Shown here: piece after piece, positions 1 to 8,264 of the stretch
Numbering within the stretch: position 1 is the stretch's first letter
Layout of the letters: each line of letters begins with the position of its first letter
Made by a program: the position numbers and the translations under genes
NCBI RefSeq assembly: GCF_039532605.1
Contig: NZ_BAAARY010000010.1
Coordinates: forward strand, 1 to 64,000
DNA from: Pilimelia columellifera
GTDB taxonomy: Bacteria > Actinomycetota > Actinomycetes > Mycobacteriales > Micromonosporaceae
Reading direction: 5' to 3'
DNA: 64,000 nt
The notes under the pieces: generated by a model
Databases searched by the model: none
What the model saw: the letters and a program-made list of their open reading frames with translations, nothing else
Told to the model about the DNA's origin: nothing

Positions 1-214
1 TCTGGCTGAATTGTGGTCTGTCTGTCGTTGCTGACGTTGGAATAGTCCGAATGGACGACAATGCCGGCCGATTGGCGACCGGCGACGCCGAGGGTCCCCC
101 GGCGCCACCCGGGCGTCGGGTCGCGTACCCCGACGAACGGCCGACTCGACGGACCCGGGCCGCTGGACGTCCGGTCGTGGGCCTGACGCTGTGGTCCAGT
201 CCACGACCGGGACG

Positions 215-478
215 TCAATCGCGCAGCGTGGAGGACTCGCTGCGCAGCCGGATCAGCGCGTACTGGACACTGCTGCTGGTCCACCCGCCGCGCCCCGACG
301 CGGTGGGAACCCGCTCGTGGTTGAGCGCGTGCGCGATCTCGGACAACGACCGACCGTCATCACGCAACTGCCCGGCGCGCTGCGCCCCGGCCGACACCGG
401 CTTCGGCGGCCGTCCCCGCCGTGTCCCGCGCTGACCTGCCGCTGTTGTCCCTGATGAAACCCTTGATCGTATAGTCAC
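215..478 (-). pseudogene. Remnant of a recombinase-type helix-turn-helix DNA-binding protein
   Basis: The C-terminal part of this short frame resembles the DNA-binding tail of serine recombinases and related proteins: a basic RGRPPKPVS segment, then SLSEIAHALNHERVPTASG, then a W-x-SSVQYAL segment before the stop. No catalytic resolvase domain can be read upstream (higher coordinates on this strand), so I read it as a truncated gene. A GTG at 478 could start an 87-residue product, but no ribosome binding site is visible. Bases 1-214 and 479-563 hold nothing else I can support; 465-530 is noticeably AT-rich. It could instead be a small stand-alone HTH protein. Confidence 0.35.
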
Positions 479-563
479 TAAAGTATTGTCATATCGACAT
501 GGATCTATGGATAGTGCCACGTGCGCATGGCTGCCTATGCCATAGAGATCGTCAGTCGTCGGC

Positions 564-1802
564 TCAGCGGTACGGCACGCCCGCCCCCGGTGGCAACCCT
601 GGGTCCGCCCGGTGCGCCGGCGGCGCCAGTCCACCGACGAGCAGACCCACCAGCGCGACGGTCAGCCCGTACGCCTCCAACCGGGTGATGTCGCGCTGCC
701 CGCCCGGAGCCCGGCCGCCCGTGGACAGCGCGAAGTAGCAGCGCAGCACAGTGACCGCGTTGCCCGCGGCGGCGATCAGCACGGGCAGCCACAGCAGCGG
801 CGTCCCCGCGGTGGCCTCCAACAACTCGCTCTCCGCGGAGAAACCGAGCAGCAGCGGGAAGGCGGTGACGCTCAGCCCCGCCACCAGGAAGCCAGCGGCC
901 AGCCGCGGGAATCGACCGAACGCCCCGGCCGGCTCGTCCAGCGTCAGCGGCCCCCGCCGCGCCTCGACGGCGGCGACGGCCATCACCAGCCCCGCGCCGG
1001 CCATGGCCAGGGCGCACCATCCGACCCGGACGGTGGCCGGACCGGCCGCTCCCAGCCCGATGGCCAGGGTGCCGGCCTGACTCACCAGGATCCAGGCCAC
1101 CGCCCGCCGAACCCGTCGCTGCACCGCGGCCACCCCGGCCGCGGCCATCGCCGTGACCGCTCCGACGCCGGCCACGAGCGGTCCGCCGGCGCCAAGATGC
1201 TCGGGCAAGGCGAGCAACGTCAGCGGCGTCCCGACCGTGTAGACCACGACCAGCCCCGCAGGCGCCGCCTCCGCCAGGCTCGGGAGCCACGCGTGGCCGG
1301 GCGCGACGCCCCACCGCAGCAGCACGGCCGCGGCGCCCAGCGCGCCCGCCGCGGTCGGGTGGCGTGTGCCGATGAGGGCCGCCGCGGCAAGGAGGGCCAC
1401 CGCCGGACCATGGTGGATGATCAGCAGCCGCCGAACCGGGGTCTCCCCACCCAGCCGCAGCCACACCACCGCCGTCAGAGCGGCCCAGGCGATCGGCGCC
1501 GTCGCGGGGTGGGGCGCCGCCGCTGCGGCGACGGAGATGGCCACCACCTGGAGAATGGCGCCCAGCACCCTGGACGGGTGCTCGGCTACAGGTGCCACGC
1601 TCACCGCCACGAGCGCTACCGCGAAGGCGACAACGGTCGGCCAACCGCCGGCGTCGCCGGTCCAGAGCACCGCCGACACCACCACGGCGGCGGTGAGCAG
1701 GCCGGCCGCGGTTCGCCGGGCCCCCCGCGGGTCCGCCCGGGTCACGGCCGCTGAGCCGGCCGCCACAATCGCGGCGAGGGCCAGTTCGGGCAGCGGGCTC
1801 AT
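564..1802 (-). CDS. NuoM/NuoN-like proton-conducting membrane subunit of the Dab operon
   Basis: About 412 residues, almost all hydrophobic helices, with Proton_antipo_M-type features such as RWGVAPGHAWLPSLAEAAPAG in the first half, matching the proton-channel family of complex I and Mrp antiporters. The ATG at 1802 overlaps the dabB stop by 4 bp (ATGA), so it is translationally coupled and last in the operon. Known Dab/Mps systems use one NuoL-like subunit with one DUF2309 protein. Here a second antiporter-like subunit follows, which may complete a shortened DabB. Function inferred: energy coupling by H+ or Na+ flux for inorganic-carbon capture at the membrane. It could alternatively belong to another cation-coupled complex. 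Confidence 0.8.
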   Translation of the reverse strand: MSPLPELALAAIVAAGSAAVTRADPRGARRTAAGLLTAAVVVSAVLWTGDAGGWPTVVAFAVALVAVSVAPVAEHPSRVLGAILQVVAISVAAAAAPHPATAPIAWAALTAVVWLRLGGETPVRRLLIIHHGPAVALLAAAALIGTRHPTAAGALGAAAVLLRWGVAPGHAWLPSLAEAAPAGLVVVYTVGTPLTLLALPEHLGAGGPLVAGVGAVTAMAAAGVAAVQRRVRRAVAWILVSQAGTLAIGLGAAGPATVRVGWCALAMAGAGLVMAVAAVEARRGPLTLDEPAGAFGRFPRLAAGFLVAGLSVTAFPLLLGFSAESELLEATAGTPLLWLPVLIAAAGNAVTVLRCYFALSTGGRAPGGQRDITRLEAYGLTVALVGLLVGGLAPPAHRADPGLPPGAGVPYR

Positions 1803-3091
1803 CGGCCGGCTCCCCGGACCGGGCGGGCGAGGCCGGCCGGACGGCTGACGAGCAGCCGCCGCCACCGTTCGTCCAGCCGGTCCAGCGAGCGCAGGCCCGC
1901 TCCGGCATGGTCCAGGAGGCGCTCCCACCGCGCGTCGAGGTCGCCCCGGTGCAGGGCGTACCGGTATGCCCAGAGCTGGGTTCGCGCCGGCAGCAGCCGG
2001 TGTGCCCGGTTCCGGGCCGGTGGCGCCGGGCGGCCGAGCGCGCGCTCGTGGACCTGGTGGTCGTGCAGGCGGCTGGGCGCCCGCAGCAGCTGGGCGCCTC
2101 GTAGGATGGCATGCCCGATCAGGTGCGCCAGCGCCAGCCGGTGCCAACCGAGGCCGACCTCGCAGGTGACCAGCGCGATCTGCGTCAGCGAGGCGTACGC
2201 CAGCGCGCTCTTGACGTCCGTCTGCGCCCGACCCACCACGGTGGCGTGCACGGCGGTGGCCGCGCCGACGGCCACGATGGCCCAGCCAACCGCGGCAGAC
2301 TCGGCCCAGGCGGGCGACGACCGCAGGAGCAGGTACGGGGCCAGGCTCACCGACACCGCCCCATAACAGATCGCGCTGGACGGGGTAGGGCCCTCCATGG
2401 CCCGCGGCAGCCACCCGCACCACGGCAGGAGCGCGCCCTTGCCCATGGCGGCCCACAGCAGCGCCGCGCCGAGCACGGTGGCGTCGGTGACCGAGCGCGG
2501 ACCGTCAGGGGTCACGTGGTGCCAGTAGACCACCGCGGTGAGCAGTCCGAGGTCGGCGACCCGGTAGACGGTGAACACATGGAGCGCGCTCTCGACCGGT
2601 CCGCGGCGCTCCGAGAAGTACCCGATCAGCAGGACGGACGTCGTCCCGGCGATCTCCCAGCCCACGACTGCCAGCGCCAGGCTCCCGGCCAGCGCGACGA
2701 CGAGGGCGCCGAGCCCGAATCCGGTGAGCAACAGGTGGAAGCGCAGGTAGCCGGGGTCGCGGTGGAGGTACCGGCGGGAGAACAGTGCCACGAGCAGCAC
2801 CAGCGTCCCGACGGTGAGGGCGAAGGGCGCCGAGGCGCCGTCGGCGACCAGGGGCAGCGGATCGCTGCCCACCGGCCACCACCGTCCGATGTCGGGCCCG
2901 CCGCCGGGCGTGCCCGTGGCCAGCCGTGCGCCGAGGACGGCGACGGCGGCGCAGCTCACGCCGAACGTTCCGACCACCACGGCGGTCACCAGCGACTCCC
3001 CGACGCGCCGGTGCAGCCAGGCTGCCGCGGCCAGCGCCACCAGCGAGATGAGCGGCGCGGCGACGGCGGTGGTCAGCAGCAGGGCGGTCAT
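1799..3091 (-). CDS. dabB: DabB, NuoL-like membrane subunit of inorganic-carbon transporter
   Basis: A 430-residue polytopic protein with NuoL/MrpA-type signatures: WEIAGTTSVLLIGY, then KGALLPWCGWLPRAMEGPTP, then a conserved lysine in QTDVKSALAYASLTQ. In Dab (MpsAB) systems this subunit couples cation flux to CO2 hydration by DabA. The last ~90 residues are basic and probably cytoplasmic. At 430 residues it is shorter than many DabB/NuoL proteins (about 500-600). Both ends overlap neighbours by 4 bp: its ATG sits in the dabA stop region (3088-3091) and its stop in the next start (1799-1802). Adjacency to the DUF2309 gene separates it from a true complex I subunit. Confidence 0.88.
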   Translation of the reverse strand: MTALLLTTAVAAPLISLVALAAAAWLHRRVGESLVTAVVVGTFGVSCAAVAVLGARLATGTPGGGPDIGRWWPVGSDPLPLVADGASAPFALTVGTLVLLVALFSRRYLHRDPGYLRFHLLLTGFGLGALVVALAGSLALAVVGWEIAGTTSVLLIGYFSERRGPVESALHVFTVYRVADLGLLTAVVYWHHVTPDGPRSVTDATVLGAALLWAAMGKGALLPWCGWLPRAMEGPTPSSAICYGAVSVSLAPYLLLRSSPAWAESAAVGWAIVAVGAATAVHATVVGRAQTDVKSALAYASLTQIALVTCEVGLGWHRLALAHLIGHAILRGAQLLRAPSRLHDHQVHERALGRPAPPARNRAHRLLPARTQLWAYRYALHRGDLDARWERLLDHAGAGLRSLDRLDERWRRLLVSRPAGLARPVRGAGR

Positions 3092-5961
3092 CGCGCCACC
3101 CCCGCGATGACCTGGACCGGGTTGATCGGGTCCCGGCGTCCCACGTAGGCGTCAGCGGAGCGCGTCACCCGGTCCAGCCGGGTGGACTCCGGTCGGTACG
3201 CGACGAAGCCGTCGTCCCGCCACTGGCACATGCGGTTGTCGGTCGGGGACCAGGCGACGAGACGGATCCAGCCGTTGACCACCAACCGGCGCAGGTCCGG
3301 CTGCGCGTCGAGAATGCTGGCGAGCTGCCGGGGCTCGGCCTCGCAGACCAGCAGCAGCCGTACCGGCTCGTGGATCTCGACCATCTGCCAGGGCAAGCCC
3401 GTTCGGAGGTCGGACGCCTGGCCGTCCATCACCCCGAGCAAGCCGCTGATGTTGTGGGGCAGCTTGGTGCCACACCCGTAGCCGGTCGGGTCGACGTGGC
3501 TGAAGTAGTACTCGAGGTTGATGCCCGCGCAGACCGGGCCGACGGCCATGAGGAGTCCGGTGAGCACCGTGCCGTCGGCGTCGGTGGTCGGGTCGTAGGA
3601 GATGAGGAAGGCACGCCGGTCCAGGAACAGGCCGCGCGTGCGCCAGCGGCGGCCGACCACCGCGACGGCGTTGGTGGCGTGCCCGTACTCGGGTCGCGGT
3701 TGGCCGAGGTCGACGGTGTGGCGCTCCACATGCCGCAATGCCGCCTCGGGCGTCGGATGGTCCGGGGTGTCGGCGAACCGTCGGCACCGCTCCTGCGCGG
3801 AGTGGGCGCAGGCGGCGGCCAGGTCGGTCCGCACCCGGGCCACCGCTTCCCGGCTGGCCGCCGGAACCAGCTCCTCGTCGTAGTAGGCGAGGCCGTCGTC
3901 GCAGGTGTTGTGGTACCCGCCTAGGAACCAGGTCGTTGCGGGGATCGGCAGGCCCCGGGCAGCCAGTTCCCGCCGCACCTGCGGATGGTTGGCCATGGCG
4001 GCGAAGGCCCGGGCGTTCGGGCCGCCGCGCCCGCCGCCGGTAGCGCCGCAGTCGTGGGCCGCCTCGTGCGGGTTGTTGCTGCTGGCCGAGCCGTGTCCGA
4101 TGACGACGACGAGCGGGCCGAGCCGCCCGGCCAGCCCGGTCGTGCGCAGGAAAGCGGCGACGATGTCGGCCATCTCCGCCACGGTGAAGCCCGGTTGCGG
4201 CCCGACCCAACCCTCGTCGTGGTCGAACTCCAGGGCCAGTCGGCCCGTGGTGGGTCGTTGCCGGCCGGTGGCCCGGCGCTCCCAGCGGTGGTAGGCCCGC
4301 GGGAACAGGGTGCGCCCCAGCAACGGCGCCAGGTGCAGTGGCCCGCCGACCAGGCTCGCCGCCGCCCCCCGGGCCAGGGTCCGGCTGCCCACGTCGAAGC
4401 GCCACGACCCCATCGCCCGACGCCGGGCCCACCAGTCGGACGCCTGGACGTCGGCCACCTCCCGCACGATGTGCCGCGGCTGTATCACCACCGGGCACAG
4501 CGGGCGCGGTCGTACGTCGTCGAGCCCCTGGTAGGTCATCGGCACGCCGAAGAAGCCCGCGTAGCCGAACGTTTCGACGGCCGGGGACAGCTCCTCAAGG
4601 TGGCGCCGGACCGACTCCTCCCGTTCGTCGATGCAGAACACCACCTGGGCGGGCGCGGGGGCGCGTGGCGGACCGACGTCCGGCTGGTGCGCCGACAGCG
4701 CGTCGAGGACGGTGACGGCGTGTCGCCGTTCGTAGGCCAGATGCAGCAGCCGCCGCCGGGTCAGCTCCGGGCAGCCGGCTACCGTGCGCAGCCACCGGGC
4801 GGCGACGCCCGGGTCGGCGAGCGCCGTCACGTCGACGGGCATGAGCTGGGCCAGCACGAACGCCTCGTACCGCAGGCCCAGGTCGTCGCGGTCGTGGTGG
4901 GCCAGCAACAGATCGGTGTCGGCGGGGGTGGCGCCAGGCCCGAGCGTCTGGCGGGTGATGTGCCGGGCCGCGAGGGTGTCGAGGGTCAGCTGGATGGCGA
5001 GGTAGTCGGTGAGGCGGGCGGGGGGCGCGGAGACCGGCGCCCGGTCCGGCCGTCGGTGAAGGTGGTGCACCATGCCGGCCCAGCCCCGCAGCGACAGCAG
5101 GGTCGCCTCGATGACGGCCGCCCGTTGGCCCGGGAGCACGCCGAGGGCGTCCAGCGCCCACTCGACGACGTCGACGGCCTGCCGGCCCGCCGTCGTGTGG
5201 TCGATGACCAGCGCTGGGAGGTCGCGAAGGAACGGTTCGACCGGCCGGGAGGCGCCGTACAGGTTGTGGAAGGCGGCGAGCATGCCGGCGTCCCTGCCGG
5301 GCATGGCCCAGTGTGCGATGCCCTGGTCGAGGTAGGCGGCGGTGAACCGGATCAGCAGCGGGTGGGTGAGCCGGTCGGGGTCGTGGCCGGTCGCCTCGAG
5401 AATGCGGTCGCGCGGGCGGGCGGGCCGTGGCGTTGGCGGGTCGGTCGGGACGGGGACTGCCCGCAGCCGTGCCCACAGATCCGTGAGGAGGTCGCGTTCG
5501 GCGCCGCTGGCCAGCAGGTGGCGTCGTCGCACGGCGTCGACCTGGGGATGCAGCCTGGTCAGCGCATCGGTTTCGTGCAGCGTCCAGGAAAGCGCCGGCC
5601 CGGCGGGCAGGTCGAGGTCGAGCGCCAGGCGGCGCAGCACGTAGTCGGCGCCGCCGTGGCGGAGGTCCGCTCCGGGGGCGCCCGATCCGGTGGCGACCGC
5701 GGCGAGGTCGGCGGGGGTGATCCGCCCGTCGGCGCGCAGTCGGTGGTAGGCCGCCTCCGGCAGGTATGGCTCGGCGCCGAACTGGCGGCCGGCGGTCTCC
5801 ACCGCGACGGTGAAGGGCAGGTGCTCGAACGCGTGCAGGGTGTTGTGGTGGACGAACGCGTGCAGCGGCGCCTGCTGCGGCAGGAGCCGGGCGACGTGGT
5901 CGATCAACTCGGTGGTGGCGCCGGGCTGGTGGTCGAGCGAGGTGGCGTCGAAGGGAGTCAT
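3088..5961 (-). CDS. dabA: DabA, DUF2309 inorganic-carbon capture subunit (carbonic-anhydrase-like)
   Basis: 957 residues matching the DUF2309/DabA family (MpsB in staphylococci). The family carries a beta-carbonic-anhydrase-like zinc site and is thought to hydrate CO2 vectorially at the cytoplasmic face together with DabB. The expected ligands are present: Cys443 and Asp445 in VVFCIDEREE, His623 in VVIGHGSASSNNP, and Cys638 in AHDCGATGG. The 15-residue His-Cys spacing equals that described for Halothiobacillus DabA (H524/C539). Other family-like stretches are FVHHNTLHAFEHLPF near the N terminus and PHNISGLLGVMDGQASDLR near the C terminus. The start lies 3 bp after the sulP stop, in the same operon. 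It was long annotated as a protein of unknown function. Confidence 0.93.
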   Translation of the reverse strand: MTPFDATSLDHQPGATTELIDHVARLLPQQAPLHAFVHHNTLHAFEHLPFTVAVETAGRQFGAEPYLPEAAYHRLRADGRITPADLAAVATGSGAPGADLRHGGADYVLRRLALDLDLPAGPALSWTLHETDALTRLHPQVDAVRRRHLLASGAERDLLTDLWARLRAVPVPTDPPTPRPARPRDRILEATGHDPDRLTHPLLIRFTAAYLDQGIAHWAMPGRDAGMLAAFHNLYGASRPVEPFLRDLPALVIDHTTAGRQAVDVVEWALDALGVLPGQRAAVIEATLLSLRGWAGMVHHLHRRPDRAPVSAPPARLTDYLAIQLTLDTLAARHITRQTLGPGATPADTDLLLAHHDRDDLGLRYEAFVLAQLMPVDVTALADPGVAARWLRTVAGCPELTRRRLLHLAYERRHAVTVLDALSAHQPDVGPPRAPAPAQVVFCIDEREESVRRHLEELSPAVETFGYAGFFGVPMTYQGLDDVRPRPLCPVVIQPRHIVREVADVQASDWWARRRAMGSWRFDVGSRTLARGAAASLVGGPLHLAPLLGRTLFPRAYHRWERRATGRQRPTTGRLALEFDHDEGWVGPQPGFTVAEMADIVAAFLRTTGLAGRLGPLVVVIGHGSASSNNPHEAAHDCGATGGGRGGPNARAFAAMANHPQVRRELAARGLPIPATTWFLGGYHNTCDDGLAYYDEELVPAASREAVARVRTDLAAACAHSAQERCRRFADTPDHPTPEAALRHVERHTVDLGQPRPEYGHATNAVAVVGRRWRTRGLFLDRRAFLISYDPTTDADGTVLTGLLMAVGPVCAGINLEYYFSHVDPTGYGCGTKLPHNISGLLGVMDGQASDLRTGLPWQMVEIHEPVRLLLVCEAEPRQLASILDAQPDLRRLVVNGWIRLVAWSPTDNRMCQWRDDGFVAYRPESTRLDRVTRSADAYVGRRDPINPVQVIAGVAR

Positions 5962-5964
5962 GGC

Positions 5965-7563
5965 TCACCGCCGCCGGGTGGCGTGTGGGTGGTCCGAGGT
6001 CGCACGCAGCTTTTCTAGCCCCCGAACGGTGAGGGTGACCCCTGGCCACTCCCGCGCCATGTCCTGAAGTCGGGACAGGAACGTGTGGTCGACGAGCCTG
6101 GCGTCGCCGACGTCGATGGTCACCGTCCTCGGTGGCGGATCGCCGGCGCGTCGGACCGCGTTACGGACGGGCGTCAGGGCGGTGAAGATAGCGGCGTCGG
6201 GCACCCGGACATGGAGGGTGTCCCCGTCGCGACGCGCCTCGGCCCGGGGCCGCACGATCGCCCGAGCCGGGGCCCCGCGCACCAGGTGCACGACGAGTTT
6301 CAACAGCAGGCCGGCGGCGACGCCGAGGAGCAGGTCGGTGGCCAACGTGACGATCAGGGTGGTGAGGAAGAGCGCCGCCTGGTCGAGACCGATGCGTCGC
6401 AGGCGCGTGAGTTCGCTGGGGGAGGCCAGGCGGGCGCCGGTGTAGACCAGCATGGCGGCGAGGGCGGCCAGCGGGATGGTCTGTAGGACCGCCGGCGCGG
6501 CGGCGACCAGGATCAGCAGGATGGCGCCGTGGGCGAAGTTCGACCAGCGGGATCGTGCGCCGGCGTCGATGTTGGCCCGGCTGCGGACGATTTCCGAGAT
6601 CATGGGCAGTCCGCCGATGAGCGAGGCGACGAGGTTTCCGCCGCCGAGGGCGAGCAGGTCCCGGTTGTAGTCCGATGCCCGGCGTTCAGGGTCCATCGCG
6701 TCGACGGCCAGCACGGTCAGGGTCGACTCGATGCTGCCGATGAGCGCGAACATCACCACGTACTTGATCGAGGCGGCCGACGTGATCACCGAGAAGTCGG
6801 GGAAGGCGACCGCGTCCAGCAGGCTGCCGGGGAGCCGGACGAGGTGCTCGGGCCCGAGGTGGTGGCCGGCGCCGAACAGCTGGTAGTCGTGCGGCTGCGC
6901 CAGGTGAAGGAGCAGGCCGAGGGGGACGGCCACGGCGAGGACGACCAGCGGGGCGGGGACGGCCTTGGCCCACCGGGCCCGGATCAGCGGCAGTCCGAAC
7001 AGGATCAGCAGGGAGAGCAGACCGATCCCCACGATGGCGGGGTTGGCGTGGATGACGCTGCGGGGGATCTCGGCCAGCAGCTCCAGCGGCTCGGCGCCTT
7101 CCGGCGTGACGCCCAGGACGACGTGCGCCTGCTTGGCGATGATGATGACGCCGATGGCGGCCAACATGCCGTGTACCACCGACGGCGACATGGCCACGCC
7201 GACGCTGGCGGCGCGGCACAGCGCCAGAATGATCTGGATGACGGCGGCGACCACTCCGACGGCGAGCGCCCGTCGGTAGCCCAGGGCGGTATCACCGCCG
7301 CCCAGTTCGGTGACGGCGCCGATGGCGATGACGATGAGGCCGGCGGCGGGTCCCTTGATGGTCAGGCGGGCGCTGCCGAGCAGGGTGACCAGCACGCCGC
7401 CGACGATGGCGGTGAGCAGGCCGGCGACGGGTGGAAAACCGCTGGCGAGGGCGATGCCCAGGCACAGGGGGAGAGCGATGAGCGCGACGAGGAATCCGGA
7501 TCTGAGGTCGGCGCGGTTGAAACGGCCGACGGGAGGCGCGGTGGTCGGGGGCGTTGAGGGCAT
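5965..7563 (-). CDS. SulP-family anion transporter with STAS domain (putative bicarbonate uptake)
   Basis: 532 residues. The first ~420 form a SulP membrane domain, beginning with FNRADLRSGFLVALIALPLC and an SARLTIKGPAAG segment. The last ~100 are a short STAS domain (TVTIDVGDARLVDHTFLSRL). SulP proteins carry sulfate, bicarbonate or other anions; BicA of cyanobacteria is the bicarbonate paradigm. Placement directly upstream of dabA (3 bp gap) points to bicarbonate rather than sulfate, though sulfate is possible because the window also encodes PAPS-using enzymes. No carbonic anhydrase domain is fused. The ATG at 7563 follows the upstream stop by 2 bp, implying translational coupling. Confidence 0.9.
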   Translation of the reverse strand: MPSTPPTTAPPVGRFNRADLRSGFLVALIALPLCLGIALASGFPPVAGLLTAIVGGVLVTLLGSARLTIKGPAAGLIVIAIGAVTELGGGDTALGYRRALAVGVVAAVIQIILALCRAASVGVAMSPSVVHGMLAAIGVIIIAKQAHVVLGVTPEGAEPLELLAEIPRSVIHANPAIVGIGLLSLLILFGLPLIRARWAKAVPAPLVVLAVAVPLGLLLHLAQPHDYQLFGAGHHLGPEHLVRLPGSLLDAVAFPDFSVITSAASIKYVVMFALIGSIESTLTVLAVDAMDPERRASDYNRDLLALGGGNLVASLIGGLPMISEIVRSRANIDAGARSRWSNFAHGAILLILVAAAPAVLQTIPLAALAAMLVYTGARLASPSELTRLRRIGLDQAALFLTTLIVTLATDLLLGVAAGLLLKLVVHLVRGAPARAIVRPRAEARRDGDTLHVRVPDAAIFTALTPVRNAVRRAGDPPPRTVTIDVGDARLVDHTFLSRLQDMAREWPGVTLTVRGLEKLRATSDHPHATRRR

Positions 7564-7565
7564 GG

Positions 7566-8042
7566 TCAGTCCTTGGTCGACGGATGCGCCCGCCGTCGCG
7601 GCGGTGGCGCGCGGGCCGGTGGTCGCGCGGGGTGGTCGCGGACCGGCGCCTCCGGTGGCGCCCTGGCGCCACCCGGCCTGTGGGGTCGGCTCGGGGCCCG
7701 ATCCGGGCGTGGAGACCGGGGGCTGCCACGCGGACAGCGGCGGGGGTGCGCGCGGGCCGACGGCAGCGCTTCCTCGGTGGTCGGGTCGGCGAGGCGCGGC
7801 AGGGGCGTCGAGGTGAGGACGCTGCGGTCGAGCTGCGCGGTGGCGTGTCGCGGCGCGCAGGATTCGGCGGGCGCGCCGAGGGCGGTCGCGGTCGGCTGGG
7901 CGCGCGTTGGGGACGCGGTAGCGTCGGCGAGGGTCGATGCGACCGTCAGGGCCGGCGATGGGCTCCGGTGGTCCGCTGCGCCGTGCGGGTGTAGCGCCGC
8001 CAGCACGAACGCGAGCACCAGAAGGACGCCCGGCAGTCGCAC
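7566..8042 (-). CDS. Small secreted Pro/Arg/His-rich protein leading the SulP-Dab operon
   Basis: A 158-residue protein with an N-terminal hydrophobic segment (LPGVLLVLAFVLAALHPHGAA) that looks like a signal peptide or anchor. A low-complexity Ala/Thr/Pro region with two cysteines and a Pro/Arg-rich tail follow. I chose the GTG at 8042 because a near-perfect ribosome binding site (GGAGGAGAC before GTG) precedes it, which is the strongest evidence that the frame is real. Its stop is 2 bp before the sulP start, so it heads the operon. No family is recognised with confidence; it somewhat resembles small actinobacterial secreted proteins with an HPHG-type end to the hydrophobic segment. Function unknown. 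Confidence 0.6.
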   Translation of the reverse strand: MRLPGVLLVLAFVLAALHPHGAADHRSPSPALTVASTLADATASPTRAQPTATALGAPAESCAPRHATAQLDRSVLTSTPLPRLADPTTEEALPSARAHPRRCPRGSPRSPRPDRAPSRPHRPGGARAPPEAPVRDHPARPPARAPPPRRRAHPSTKD

Positions 8043-8264
8043 GTCTCCTCCTTGTCGCGCATCAACGGAAGGCTGAGGCGCCGAGGGTCAGCGGCCTACT
8101 GTGGCGAGAATCATTCCATAGACGACAGTCGATTAGCTACCGGTTCCTCCGGAAACGGTGTGGTGTACCGGCGGTCGTCAGCCGATGCGCCGGCACGGGG
8201 CGACAGCCGGCCTGGCCGGTCCGGCATGGGAAACTCAGGGCCCCGGTGGAACAAGGAGCAGCGC

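Noticed and set aside
535..2112. A long minus-strand frame of Arg/Gly-rich protein over the Dab operon end
   Set aside because: Out of frame with the NuoM/N-like and DabB proteins, no recognisable motif, low-complexity composition.
3985..6018. A long open frame on the plus strand across dabA
   Set aside because: It is antisense to a well-matched DabA with intact catalytic residues; its protein is low-complexity Gly/Arg/Gln, an artefact of high GC.
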